Source: Chara braunii
Lineage: Eukaryota; Streptophyta; Charophyceae; Charales; Characeae
NCBI GenBank assembly: GCA_003427395.1
Contig: BFEA01001030.1
Location: 180,070-202,253 of the forward strand
DNA: 22,184 nucleotides
Reading direction: 5' to 3'
Shown here: positions 1 through 7,067 of the stretch, piece after piece
How positions within the stretch are numbered: the stretch's first letter is position 1
Layout of the letters: every line of letters begins with the position of its first letter
Translations under genes and position numbers: made by a program
Notes under the pieces: model-generated
What the model was told of the DNA's origin: nothing
The model's database searches: none
The model's input: only the letters and a program-made list of their open reading frames with translations

Positions 1-89
<89 letters not shown>
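1..89. repeat. (AG)n microsatellite, cut by window start
   Basis: Uninterrupted AG dinucleotides run from the first base to about 89. The same junction with the following unique sequence (AGAAAGCGCTAGCC) is found after the AG tract at 2219-2299. The tract here is at least 8 bp longer than that one, so its length is not copied exactly. Confidence 0.98.
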
Positions 90-94
<5 letters not shown>

Positions 95-132
95 CTAGCC
101 CATCAATTTCAACTCTATCAAGTTCAAACCTA

Positions 133-240
133 CTGTCTTCACCCGAATAGAACGCCCGGTCATTATCGCTGCATGTGGACTGAAAGTTGTGCCAAATACA
201 GCAGCTATAATGACCGGGCGTTCTATTCTGGTGAAGACGG
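133..240. repeat. Short inverted-repeat (MITE/foldback-like) element, copy in the duplicate
   Basis: Arms 133-172 and 201-240 are reverse complements over 40 bases with three mismatches and a 28-base loop. The outer end reads CYGTCTTCACC and the inner part CGGTCATTAT. A related element with the same plan lies at 1012-1121. No convincing target-site duplication is visible. Confidence 0.8.
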
Positions 241-456
241 CAGGCTACCAATGGGGCCAGGCCGCCCGGGTGACCTTGTTTTTCTCGGGTGGCCCGGCCG
301 TCCAAGGGACAAAGTAGGTCATTAAGTTCGAAAAAATCTGCCAAAAAAAAAAACATGTTATGCAGAAAAATAAACTGAATAAATTTTGCCTCAGGGGGTC
401 AAATCCAAATTCTCTGCCAAAAATAAAATATAAAATGTAAAAATATAATATATCTC

Positions 457-493
457 CTGATGAGTTGGTGAAACTCCGACGAAACAGTTTGTC
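457..493 (+). ncRNA. Hammerhead-ribozyme-like core, copy in the duplicate
   Basis: This is identical to 2667-2703, which is described there. Because 90-691 is probably an assembly duplicate, it should not be counted as a second genomic copy. Confidence 0.6.
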
Positions 494-691
494 GATCACA
501 GCCCCTCGTTTGTTGTCCTCTTCTCCTTCCCTCTCTGCCTTCGGGTTACCGGGAAGCTCTATTTGACGATATATATATACTTGTCCTGTCCCCCCACGCA
601 CTTGCTCTCGTCCTTCAATTCGCACCATTCATGAACGGCCTCCTCACAAACGCTTGGCTAGCACAACGGCTACTTCGTCCTGTCTTAGCAC

Positions 692-729
692 CTGTCTCTT
701 ATACACATCTAGATGTGTATAAGAGACAG
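692..729. other. Nextera mate-pair junction (two Tn5 mosaic ends head to head)
   Basis: Bases 692-710 read CTGTCTCTTATACACATCT and 711-729 are the exact reverse complement. This is the 19-bp Tn5 mosaic end used by Nextera transposase, and the 38-bp inverted pair is the circularisation junction of Nextera mate-pair libraries. It marks a contig join made from untrimmed reads. The sequences on its two sides need not be neighbours in the genome. Confidence 0.97.
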
Positions 730-1601
730 GCTTGCTTCTGTTGTTAAACCCCAAAAGAGGAAAAAGAATGAGTAAAGACGAATTGCCAAAATGCGAAGAA
801 ATGCGTATAGAGGATACTTCTTATGCACCAAGGCAGAGGGAGAGATGTGTGCTGACAAGCTAAGTTAGGTAACCGATGTGAAAGTATCTCAGACAGAACA
901 GGGCAATTGCTAACCAATGGCACTGAGGCCACCACACCTTTCATGCTCTTTGCTTTTGTTTGACAAAGTTTCTATCAATTTTCATGCCGCCTGAGGCGCA
1001 ATAGGTAAGCGACCGTCTTCCCACACAAGCACAACGCACCCTCATTATGGCTGCATCCAACAGGAAAGATGGCTTGTATACACTCAGAATCCGGGTGCGT
1101 TATGTTCGGGGGGAAGACGGTAGTTATTTTCACACGTCGTGCTCAGTGTTTTCTTGCTTTGGTGTGCTCTGGATTTTGTGAATTCGTTTTTCATCTTGTT
1201 CTACTTATGCATGGTCTTCGATGAGATCTTGCTGCTCAATTTTTTATTTTTTTTATTTTTTTTTAATTTTTTTTTGTGTTCTCATAAGCTCGGATTCCTT
1301 GCACCTGGTCTTCTTTATGTTAGGATGAAGCCCATCCTGTCCCCTCTCCCCTCATATTCTTGAAGTTCATTATTCGTTGAATAGTTCTCTCTCTGCAAGT
1401 CACGGCACTTGCTCTGTTCCCTCTTCCTTCTCCTTCCTTTGTTGTTTTCTTGTGCTTTTTCCTCTTTCTCTGTCCTTAACGTTTTCCCCTTTCCTTCTTG
1501 TGCAGTGAGTTTGAGATTTTTTTTTTTTTTGTGTTTTTTTTTTGTTGGTCCTTCCCCCCGTTACCCCGCGGTCGAATCGGAGAATTTTGTTTAGTGTGAG
1601 C
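730..1601. other. Non-coding stretch with no supported gene
   Basis: Apart from the hairpin element at 1012-1121 I see no gene. T-rich runs lie at 1237-1276 and 1518-1552. A pyrimidine-rich stretch 1385-1505 contains CCTTAAC and ends in TTGTGCAG, which looks like a branch point plus 3' splice site. The sequence after it (1506-1600) is not convincingly coding, so it may end a 5'-UTR intron of the exons at 1602-1922. Confidence 0.5.
1012..1121. repeat. Second short inverted-repeat (MITE/foldback-like) element
   Basis: The ends ACCGTCTTCCC (1012-1022) and GGGAAGACGGT (1111-1121) are exact reverse complements. Inner blocks AACGCACCC (1033-1041) and GGGTGCGTT (1093-1101) also match. The order GTCTTC, AACGCxCC, CATTAT, GCTGCAT is shared with the left half of the element at 2343-2450, so the two are diverged members of one ~108-110 bp family. 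No coding capacity and no clear target duplication. Confidence 0.75.
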
Positions 1602-1783
1602 ATGCCTTACAAATTGGACAAATTGAATGTCGATCATCATCTTTGTCATGCTGCTGTCGAAGTGCATCTTTTCGTCGAGGTTGGAAGTACATGCGCACAG
1701 GTAAGGCCAGATTCATTTTAAGTCCCGAAGGTACAAATGTGCGTATGCCGTAAGTTCTTGTGCTAGCCCTTCAGTGATTAAAC

Positions 1784-1816
<33 letters not shown>

Positions 1817-1922
1817 CCGTTATCGGTATTGGGGTTTGTCATGGCAGGATGGGATTGTGGAGAAAGGCAATGTTAGTGCAATCCTAAACGTGCAGTGGGA
1901 TCTCTGCTTTGCGGCTCTTGAG
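1602..1922 (+). CDS. Two coding exons of an unidentified split gene (fragment)
   Basis: Exon 1602-1700 begins at ATG and is open for 33 codons (MPYKLDKLNVDHHLCHAAVE...), ending CACAG before GTAAGG, a strong 5' splice site. The following sequence has a 30+ base T run and ends TCATGGCAG at 1847, a good 3' splice site. Exon 1848-1922 is open for 25 codons (DGIVEKGNVSAILNVQWDLC...) and ends CTTGAG before GTATGT, again a good donor. Both exons keep phase 0. I do not recognise the protein. No next exon is evident: the donor is followed by a (TC)n tract and a retroelement repeat. The exon call rests on splice signals and sober amino-acid composition, not on homology. A candidate last exon lies at 5711-5840 but is in a different phase. 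Confidence 0.45.
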
Positions 1923-2006
1923 GTATGTCTGAGCTCTGCTTTCTTTTTTGGTTTTCTAAGTTTCCTGGATTCACACATGTCATCCTTATGGAGCACCCCC
2001 CTGTGA

Positions 2007-2010
<4 letters not shown>

Positions 2011-2073
<63 letters not shown>
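2011..2073. repeat. (TC)n microsatellite
   Basis: Pure TC dinucleotides for about 63 bases. It is complementary to the AG tract at 2219-2299, so the two could pair as a hairpin around a 145-base spacer. Confidence 0.98.
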
Positions 2074-2074
<1 letters not shown>

Positions 2075-2216
2075 CATTTCATTAAAAGCAAAAAAGAAAG
2101 CAATCTTCTTGAGGTCGAGGGCTGGTCTGCATTTGTGCACTGCTCAGTGCCAACCCTCCATCAGTTTCAAAACCATCAGCTCCGTCAATTTCAAACTCCA
2201 TCGGGATTAACTCCGG

Positions 2217-2218
<2 letters not shown>

Positions 2219-2299
<81 letters not shown>
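2219..2299. repeat. (AG)n microsatellite
   Basis: Pure AG dinucleotides for about 80 bases directly upstream of the repeat at 2300. Confidence 0.98.
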
Positions 2300-2304
<5 letters not shown>

Positions 2305-2342
2305 CTAGCCCATCAATTTCAACTCTATCAAGTTCAAACCTA

Positions 2343-2450
2343 CTGTCTTCACCCGAATAGAACGCCCGGTCATTATCGCTGCATGTGGACTGAAAGTTGT
2401 GCCAAATACAGCAGCTATAATGACCGGGCGTTCTATTCTGGTGAAGACGG
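2343..2450. repeat. Short inverted-repeat (MITE/foldback-like) element
   Basis: Same sequence as 133-240: 40-base arms (2343-2382 and 2411-2450) with three mismatches. It sits inside the upstream repeat of the retroelement, so it may be a part of that repeat and not an independent insertion. Confidence 0.8.
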
Positions 2451-2666
2451 CAGGCTACCAATGGGGCCAGGCCGCCCGGGTGACCTTGTTTTTCTCGGGT
2501 GGCCCGGCCGTCCAAGGGACAAAGTAGGTCATTAAGTTCGAAAAAATCTGCCAAAAAAAAAAACATGTTATGCAGAAAAATAAACTGAATAAATTTTGCC
2601 TCAGGGGGTCAAATCCAAATTCTCTGCCAAAAATAAAATATAAAATGTAAAAATATAATATATCTC

Positions 2667-2703
2667 CTGATGAGTTGGTGAAACTCCGACGAAACAGTTT
2701 GTC
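2667..2703 (+). ncRNA. Hammerhead ribozyme core (type I-like, minimal stem III)
   Basis: CTGATGA (2667-2673) is followed by stem II GTTGG/CCGAC (2674-2678 with 2686-2690, one G-U pair, 7-base loop TGAAACT). GAAA (2691-2694) follows. Stem III is ACA/TGT around the loop GTT, and the triplet GTC ends at 2703, where cleavage is expected. All invariant core bases are in place. Stem I is weak: only the two pairs next to the core (C2666-G2704, T2665-A2705) are clear. Short-stem-III hammerheads are known from the terminal repeats of Penelope-like elements, where weak monomers can act as dimers. A Penelope-type RT begins about 160 bp downstream on the same strand, which supports the call. Confidence 0.7.
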
Positions 2704-2863
2704 GATCACAGCCCCTCGTTTGTTGTCCTCTTCTCCTTCCCTCTCTGCCTTCGGGTTACCGGGAAGCTCTATTTGACGATATATATATACTTGTCCTGTC
2801 CCCCCACGCACTTGCTCTCGTCCTTCAATTCGCACCATTCATGAACGGCCTCCTCACAAACGC

Positions 2864-3400
2864 TTGGCTAGCACAACGGCTACTTCGTCCTGTCTTAGCA
2901 CTGCGTTGCAAGGCGTGATCTCTACTCTTCGTGAGAAAGACACTGAGCTCTATCAACAGGAAGGTGTTCGACGGTGCTGGATTGTCCAGAGTGCCGATGA
3001 GGTGGCGATTGACCTGAAAAACAATGTGTCCTCTCTATGTGGCCTCTCTCCTCGCACGGTTGATTTCACCACAATGTACACCAACCTTCCTCATGACCGC
3101 ATTCCGAATAATGTGGCAAAGGCTGTTGATGAAGCTCATGCTTATGCCCTTCAGCATACCCGCATGCATTCGCGCTGCAAAGCCTTGAACATATTTATTC
3201 GCGGGCCTTGCTCTGGCCAATGGACAACCGATTCAGGACCAAACAGCCTTTCCGTTTCTCAGATTCTCCTACATCTTCGCTTTGTTGTAGAAAACACTTT
3301 TCTGTACACTAGAGATGGTACTCTTCGAAAGCAAATCATTGGTATTCCAATGGGAACAAATGTTGGCCCAGAAATCTCCAATAATTGGCAGGACTTCTGA
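2864..3400 (+). pseudogene. Penelope-like reverse transcriptase, truncated at both ends
   Basis: The frame is open from 2777 to a TGA at 3398-3400; 2864 is a TTG, not a likely start. Counting from 2864, residues 66-78 read VDFTTMYTNLPHD, the motif A region with catalytic Asp67. Residues 143-169 hold ENTFLYTRDGTLRKQ and then GIPMGTNVGP, the motif B region. This pattern (DFTxMYTNxPH ... GIPMGTN) is typical of Penelope-like element RTs. The segment before motif A (LASTTATSSCLSTALQ) fits the fingers region. Missing are the N-terminal fingers, the catalytic YxDD (motif C), the thumb and any GIY-YIG endonuclease, so the RT cannot be active. After motif B the sequence changes to unrelated low-complexity coding. 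The same frame reopens after the stop up to 3943. Confidence 0.72.
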
Positions 3401-4137
3401 ACTGCAGCGACAACGCTCACTCGTCGCATGCTTTCTTGTGTCCATTCCCCACCAACCCTCGCTAAAGGATGGACCTGCTACACACGCTCCCGCCAATGTC
3501 GCTATCCTACACATGTCACCCGTCTCTCTCAGTGGTTTCGACGCATGCTGCAATGGTCCTTGCATCACCCACTTTCTTCTTTATCCCCACATCGCTCTCG
3601 TCCTGTCACTGCTTGTTCTTCTGCTGCTAATGCAGTTCCCACTGTTGCGGTTCCCACCGCCGCCGCTTTCACCGCTGTGGTCTCCAGTGCTGCTGTTTCA
3701 ACTCCGGGTTTCACTCCAGCAGTTTCTGCTACGGAAGTTGCCTCTGCTGTGGTTCCTGCTACAACAGTTGTCTTTGCTGCGGTTCCACGTTTTATCACTG
3801 CGGTTCCTGCTACAACAGTTGTCTCTGCTGCGGTTCCACTTTTTACCACTTCCTCTGCTTCTGTAGCTCGAATTTCTCATGCTATAGTTTTTACTGGTAT
3901 AGCTTCCTCTACCCCAGCCCGACACTTGCGTCCTATGTTCTGACATTCTGCCCAATCCACCCCCCTTTCATCCCTTTCTGTGCTTGGCCGCAGACGGCTG
4001 CGTTCCTCCTCGCCACCCCCATCTCCTCCACGGTCTCGTTTGAGAACCGATTCTTCGGTTACTATTCTTCCCATTGTCCCGCCTTTATTGCCAGTGACAT
4101 CCTCATCTTCTATTGGAAACATCGCCACTCCTCTATT
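3401..4137 (+). other. Low-complexity linker between RT fragment and protease-RING frame
   Basis: Two forward frames are long and open here. The RT frame continues from 3401 to a TGA at 3941-3943 as an Ala/Val/Thr/Ser/Pro-rich stretch (VPATTVVSAAVP repeated). The frame of the downstream protein is open without a stop from 3631 through 5577, giving a Cys-rich, then Tyr/Phe-rich translation with no ATG. I cannot tell which is translated. A frameshift or deletion inside 3630-4140 that once joined the two frames is possible. Confidence 0.4.
3749..3850 (+). repeat. 51-bp tandem duplication (2 copies)
   Basis: 3749-3799 and 3800-3850 are near-identical 51-bp units (both contain GGTTCCTGCTACAACAGTTG). 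The length is a multiple of three, so the duplication keeps the frame. Confidence 0.85.
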
Positions 4138-5580
4138 GTGTATCATCGTCGACGACATGCACAACATCGCCACTTGGCCAGGGATCAGCGGCGTGCTTCT
4201 TTGTCTACCCCAATTTTCTCTGTGCCTCCTCCACAGGTTGTTGCGGTTCCGTTGTCCCAAACGGATGCATCTGCTCCTATGCCTCCTGCAGACAGTCCAG
4301 CTGCTTGCACACAGCCACAACACCATGTTTTATGCTCTTCCATGTTCGTTTGTCCCCCAGCTGTACAACATGTGGCCCCGAACGTTGAGGGCCTGGGACA
4401 TGATCAACTCGGACTGCATTTAACCCCGCAAGGCATAGACCACACGGGGGATTTGCAAATGGCTGACCAGGATCATATGGATGAACCGCATACATGTGCC
4501 CCACCCTGTGTGGCCCCGAACGCTGAGGGACTGGAACATGATCTGCTTGGACTGCATTTAATCCCACATGGCGCAGACCTCACGAGGGATTTGCAAATGG
4601 CTGACCAGGATCATATGGATGAACTGCATACTTGTGCACCACCCTGCGCAGACCCCACGGGTGATCTACAAATGACTGACCAACAAAATCAGCCTGAGAT
4701 CCCCGCCAATCTCTGTGGTCTGACTGCAACTAATAGCTGCCTTCGCGTTCTCAATCGGCCGTTGTATACACCATCAGGTTTCCTTGCAATTACCCTACAG
4801 CTTGATGTTGATCTCGCTAATCTCGCTGATCCCCCCGACCTACAGCCAGAGTATAGTAATTACGCCAGGGAAGGAGGGTTTACCATTGCTGTCCTAGAAA
4901 TAGCGATGAGGAACCGCCAGCTTGAACTACGCCATGCTCTACCAGGTGAGTTGTTTAATCCTCCATCCCACAGGCCTGGCCATTACATGGCTATTGTTCA
5001 CGCCTCTGACCATTGGGAGGTGTGGAACGACGGTGTCAAGGTCCATGCCATGATTGATATTACTGATTTCTTACTCTATGATGCTGTTCTCTTGCCACAT
5101 CAAACTGTCCGCAATCTCCTTTATGTCGAAGATCATTCCTCTGCCACCGCAGTGCAGCAGTACAATGTACACACACTATGTGACCTTCTCCTTTGTACAT
5201 CCACAGACACTGTTGCACTTGGGTGTACTCGCCATCATCTTTGTCACAATCACTACCANGAGATGGTTTCTGCATCCATGTGTGTACAGGATTGTCCCTC
5301 CGTTCCTGACTGCAGGCACCCTCCTCATCCGGACACTCTATGTCCATTTTGTGGCCACGGACGCTATGCTGAATGCATGCTCTTTTGTGGGGGGCGTTCT
5401 TCCTTTATTCTGGCCTGCAATAGACATGCTATTTGTGAGGAATGTATTGTTGGCATGCTTAATGCCAGCCGTCGTGGCAGTTGTTGTTTTGAGAATGCTC
5501 AGTTAGGTCTTCCATGCGCTCATCCACCCCATCCTTACAATGTGTGTCCTTTCTGTCGTCAAGGACAGCCTCATTCTTGA
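4138..5580 (+). CDS. Josephin-like cysteine protease plus two RING-like fingers, retroelement-associated
   Basis: Open frame of 480 codons ending TGA at 5578-5580. 4138 is a GTG; the frame is open back to 3631, and the first ATG is at 4279 (residue 48), so the true start is unknown. Residues 79-170 are two 46-residue repeats (VAPNxEGL...HTCAPPC). Residues 187-332 resemble a Josephin deubiquitinase: NLCGLTATNSC with Cys193 (or Cys201) as candidate nucleophile, GGFTIAVLEIAM (246-257), then DHWEVW with His292. Asp307 lies 15 residues after the His, as the third catalytic residue (Asn) does in ataxin-3. Residues 348-405 and 413-473 are two RING-like units, the second C-x3-C-x9-C-x2-H-x2-C-x2-C...CPFC. 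Both share PPHP before CPFC. One codon (residue 374) contains an N at 5259. Protease and RING together suggest ubiquitin-like modifier handling. The Josephin assignment is from motif spacing only; OTU-like or another papain-fold family is possible. Confidence 0.6.
   Translation: MYHRRRHAQHRHLARDQRRASLSTPIFSVPPPQVVAVPLSQTDASAPMPPADSPAACTQPQHHVLCSSMFVCPPAVQHVAPNVEGLGHDQLGLHLTPQGIDHTGDLQMADQDHMDEPHTCAPPCVAPNAEGLEHDLLGLHLIPHGADLTRDLQMADQDHMDELHTCAPPCADPTGDLQMTDQQNQPEIPANLCGLTATNSCLRVLNRPLYTPSGFLAITLQLDVDLANLADPPDLQPEYSNYAREGGFTIAVLEIAMRNRQLELRHALPGELFNPPSHRPGHYMAIVHASDHWEVWNDGVKVHAMIDITDFLLYDAVLLPHQTVRNLLYVEDHSSATAVQQYNVHTLCDLLLCTSTDTVALGCTRHHLCHNHYXEMVSASMCVQDCPSVPDCRHPPHPDTLCPFCGHGRYAECMLFCGGRSSFILACNRHAICEECIVGMLNASRRGSCCFENAQLGLPCAHPPHPYNVCPFCRQGQPHS
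4372..4690 (+). repeat. 138-bp in-frame tandem repeat (2.3 copies)
   Basis: Units start at 4372 and 4510 (GTGGCCCCGAACG) and a partial third at 4648. The central part GATTTGCAAATGGCTGACCA is unchanged between the two full units. 138 is a multiple of three, giving 46-residue repeats in the N-terminal part of the protease-RING protein. Confidence 0.92.
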
Positions 5581-5840
5581 GCTTTTTCTTGCCCTTTCCT
5601 TTGCCCTCTTCCTCATTCTACACTCCGTATTTTCCCTCTTCCATTCTTTGTTTGTCCTCTCTCTGTCTCTTTTCCCTGTGTTTAACACCTTCCCCTTCCC
5701 TATGCCTCAGAGTCTCTCATAGCGTGCAAGCGGGCATACGGGGATGGGGGCAGCTCGCACTCAACTTCATCAACGTGGCGAGCCTTGCACGTGAGAGGCA
5801 CGTCAGAGGCACCGTGGAGGTGGAGTTCAAAAAAGAATGA
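5581..5840 (+). other. Pyrimidine-rich 3' splice-like tract and possible terminal exon
   Basis: 5581-5710 is strongly pyrimidine-rich, contains GTTTAAC and ends TATGCCTCAG, a plausible branch point and 3' splice site. From 5712 one frame is open for 42 codons to TGA 5838-5840 (VSHSVQAGIRGWGQ...VEVEFKKE). The layout mirrors 1385-1505. It could be the last exon of an interrupted gene, but the phase does not match the exon at 1848-1922, and I do not recognise the peptide. Confidence 0.28.
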
Positions 5841-5980
5841 GAAATTTAATGGTTTCAATCTGCCCTTGCTTTTTGTTTTTGTTTTTGTTTTTATTTTTGC
5901 AATGTGCCCGTTTTTTGTTTTTATTCTTTGTTTCGCAAAGTGCGCTCTTTTAGTTTGTAGTTATGTGACAATATATATAT

Positions 5981-6130
5981 ACCTACGGTTTACCGGGCAG
6001 TTCTATTTGACAATATATATATATNCAATATATATATATGATGATATATATATTATTATCCCTCGTTTGTTGTCCTCTTCTCCCTCTCTGCCTACGGTTT
6101 ACCGGGCAGTTCTATTTGACGATATATATG
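5981..6130 (+). repeat. Downstream copies of the retroelement repeat segment
   Basis: 6059-6130 matches 2711-2793 (CCTCGTTTGTTGTCCTCTTC ... TCTATTTGACGATATATAT), with a 5-bp deletion and several substitutions. 5981-6024 is a partial copy of its end (ACCGGGCAGTTCTATTTGAC). Together with 2711-2793 they bracket the RT and protease-RING frames as direct repeats. The stretch between them is simple AT repeat with an N at 6025. The hammerhead core is not present in these copies. Confidence 0.75.
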
Positions 6131-6192
6131 TTTGACGATATATAGTATATATATATTTTAATTTAATAATTTTTTAAATTTTCTTTTTTTTA

Positions 6193-6540
6193 GGCCCGGC
6201 CGGGCAAATGGTCCCGGGCCACTCTGATAGCCTAATTTCAAACCCATTTTTGACTCCATCACTAGGATACCAGCCAGGCGGCCCGGGTCACCCTATTTTC
6301 CCGGGCGCCGTGCAAGGACAAGGCAAGGTCCCAGCCAAAAAACAAAAAAAAATCCAAAAAATCCAAAAAAAACCTATGTTATGCAGAAAAATAAACTGAA
6401 CAACTTTTGCCTCAGGGTCACATCAAAATTCTTTACCAAATTTAAAATATATATATATATTTAAATAATTTATATTTTTTTATTTCTTTTTGGCCCAGCC
6501 GGGCAAGTGGACCCGGGCCAGTCTGGTAGTCTAGCTCCCA
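6193..6540 (+). repeat. GC-palindrome repeat family, ~299-bp tandem unit (1.2 copies)
   Basis: GGCCCGGCCGGGCAAATGG (6193) and GGCCCAGCCGGGCAAGTGG (6492) begin diverged ~48-bp direct repeats 299 bp apart, each preceded by an AT-rich tract. The unit contains GC-rich palindromic words (CCCGGGCC, GCGGCCCGGGT), an A-rich tract and the core ATGTTATGCAGAAAAATAAA at 6375-6420. The core and GC-rich block are shared with 2460-2610. Confidence 0.75.
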
Positions 6541-6929
6541 TCATTGATTTCAACTCACCATCAATGGTGCGAACTGGATGGAATTCATTCATTCATGAAT
6601 CATTCATGAATTAATGTGCTTGTGAACGTGGTCGGTTTGGGCTGGAGGTTGGCATGTGGGATTCCTATGTGTGCCATTTATAGGCCTTGAGGAGAGAGAC
6701 ACAGAAGGGTGATGATTGTGCTGTGTCCGTTGTGACATGCAAAGATGTATGCGCTCTGTGATATTAAAGCGTAATAATAATACATCTTTGGAAAATAAAT
6801 TTAAATAATACATCTTTGGGAAATTTTGATGTGAATCGGTTATGACTTTTGATCATCTATATATCTATATACATCCGAAAATAAACAGAGGATGGATAAC
6901 CCTCCATGGAAAAGAAAAAAAGAGGTAAC
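6541..6929. other. No gene seen
   Basis: Intergenic AT-rich sequence. TCATGAAT words repeat around 6594-6612 (ATTCATGAATCATTCATGAA). TAATACATCTTTGG occurs twice (6778-6791 and 6806-6819). No supported coding region. Confidence 0.5.
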
Positions 6930-6993
6930 ATTCCAAAAATAGATCATTCCAAAAATAGAACATTCCAAAAACAGAAAATTCCAAAAATAAATA
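6930..6993 (+). repeat. 16-bp tandem repeat (4 copies)
   Basis: ATTCCAAAAATAGAAC-type units start at 6930, 6946, 6962 and 6978, exactly 16 bp apart, with a few substitutions. Confidence 0.9.
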
Positions 6994-7067
6994 GACGGGA
7001 AGTGGCGCCAAAAAAAACACAAAGAAAGAAATGTCAAAAAGGTCTGGAGAATCATGGTACCTGCCTT

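Larger units (their letters stand above)
90..691 (+). repeat. Near-perfect copy of 2300-2901, probably an assembly duplicate
   Basis: Reading line by line I found no difference between 90-691 and 2300-2901 (constant offset 2210). Identity ends at base 691, exactly where a Tn5 mosaic-end junction begins. The copy includes the first ~40 bp of the RT open frame (from 651), the hairpin at 133-240 and the hammerhead-like core at 457-493. A genuine duplication ending at an adapter sequence would be a strange coincidence. I infer that a mate-pair read crossing its junction was built into the contig. Long tandem duplication is the alternative. Confidence 0.9.
2300..2860 (+). repeat. Upstream repeat of the Penelope-like element (pLTR-like)
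   Basis: In order it holds an inverted-repeat hairpin (2343-2450), a GC-rich block with CCCGGGT and GGCCCGGCC words (2465-2512), and an A-rich tract. Then come a core at 2563-2610 (ATGTTATGCAGAAAAATAAA followed by CTGAATAAATTTTGCC), an AT-rich stretch, the hammerhead-like core (2667-2703) and a segment 2711-2793 (CCTCGTTTGTTGTCCTCTTC, later TTTGACGATATATATA). The core recurs at 6375-6420 and in diverged form at 16537-16578. The last segment recurs at 5981-6024 and 6059-6130, downstream of the protease-RING frame. This direct-repeat placement around coding sequence, with a ribozyme, resembles the pseudo-LTRs of Penelope-like elements. Confidence 0.6.

Noticed and set aside
245-628. 127-codon minus-strand frame, present again at 2455-2838
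   Set aside because: It is repeated only because the DNA is duplicated. It crosses the ribozyme core and AT-rich non-coding sequence and has no domain.
1400-1603. Lys/Arg-rich minus-strand frame
   Set aside because: It is the translation of the pyrimidine-rich stretch, with no other support.
6010-6060. Structured AT-repeat region with an N
   Set aside because: Simple (AT)n with an ambiguous base at 6025; length and structure are not reliable.
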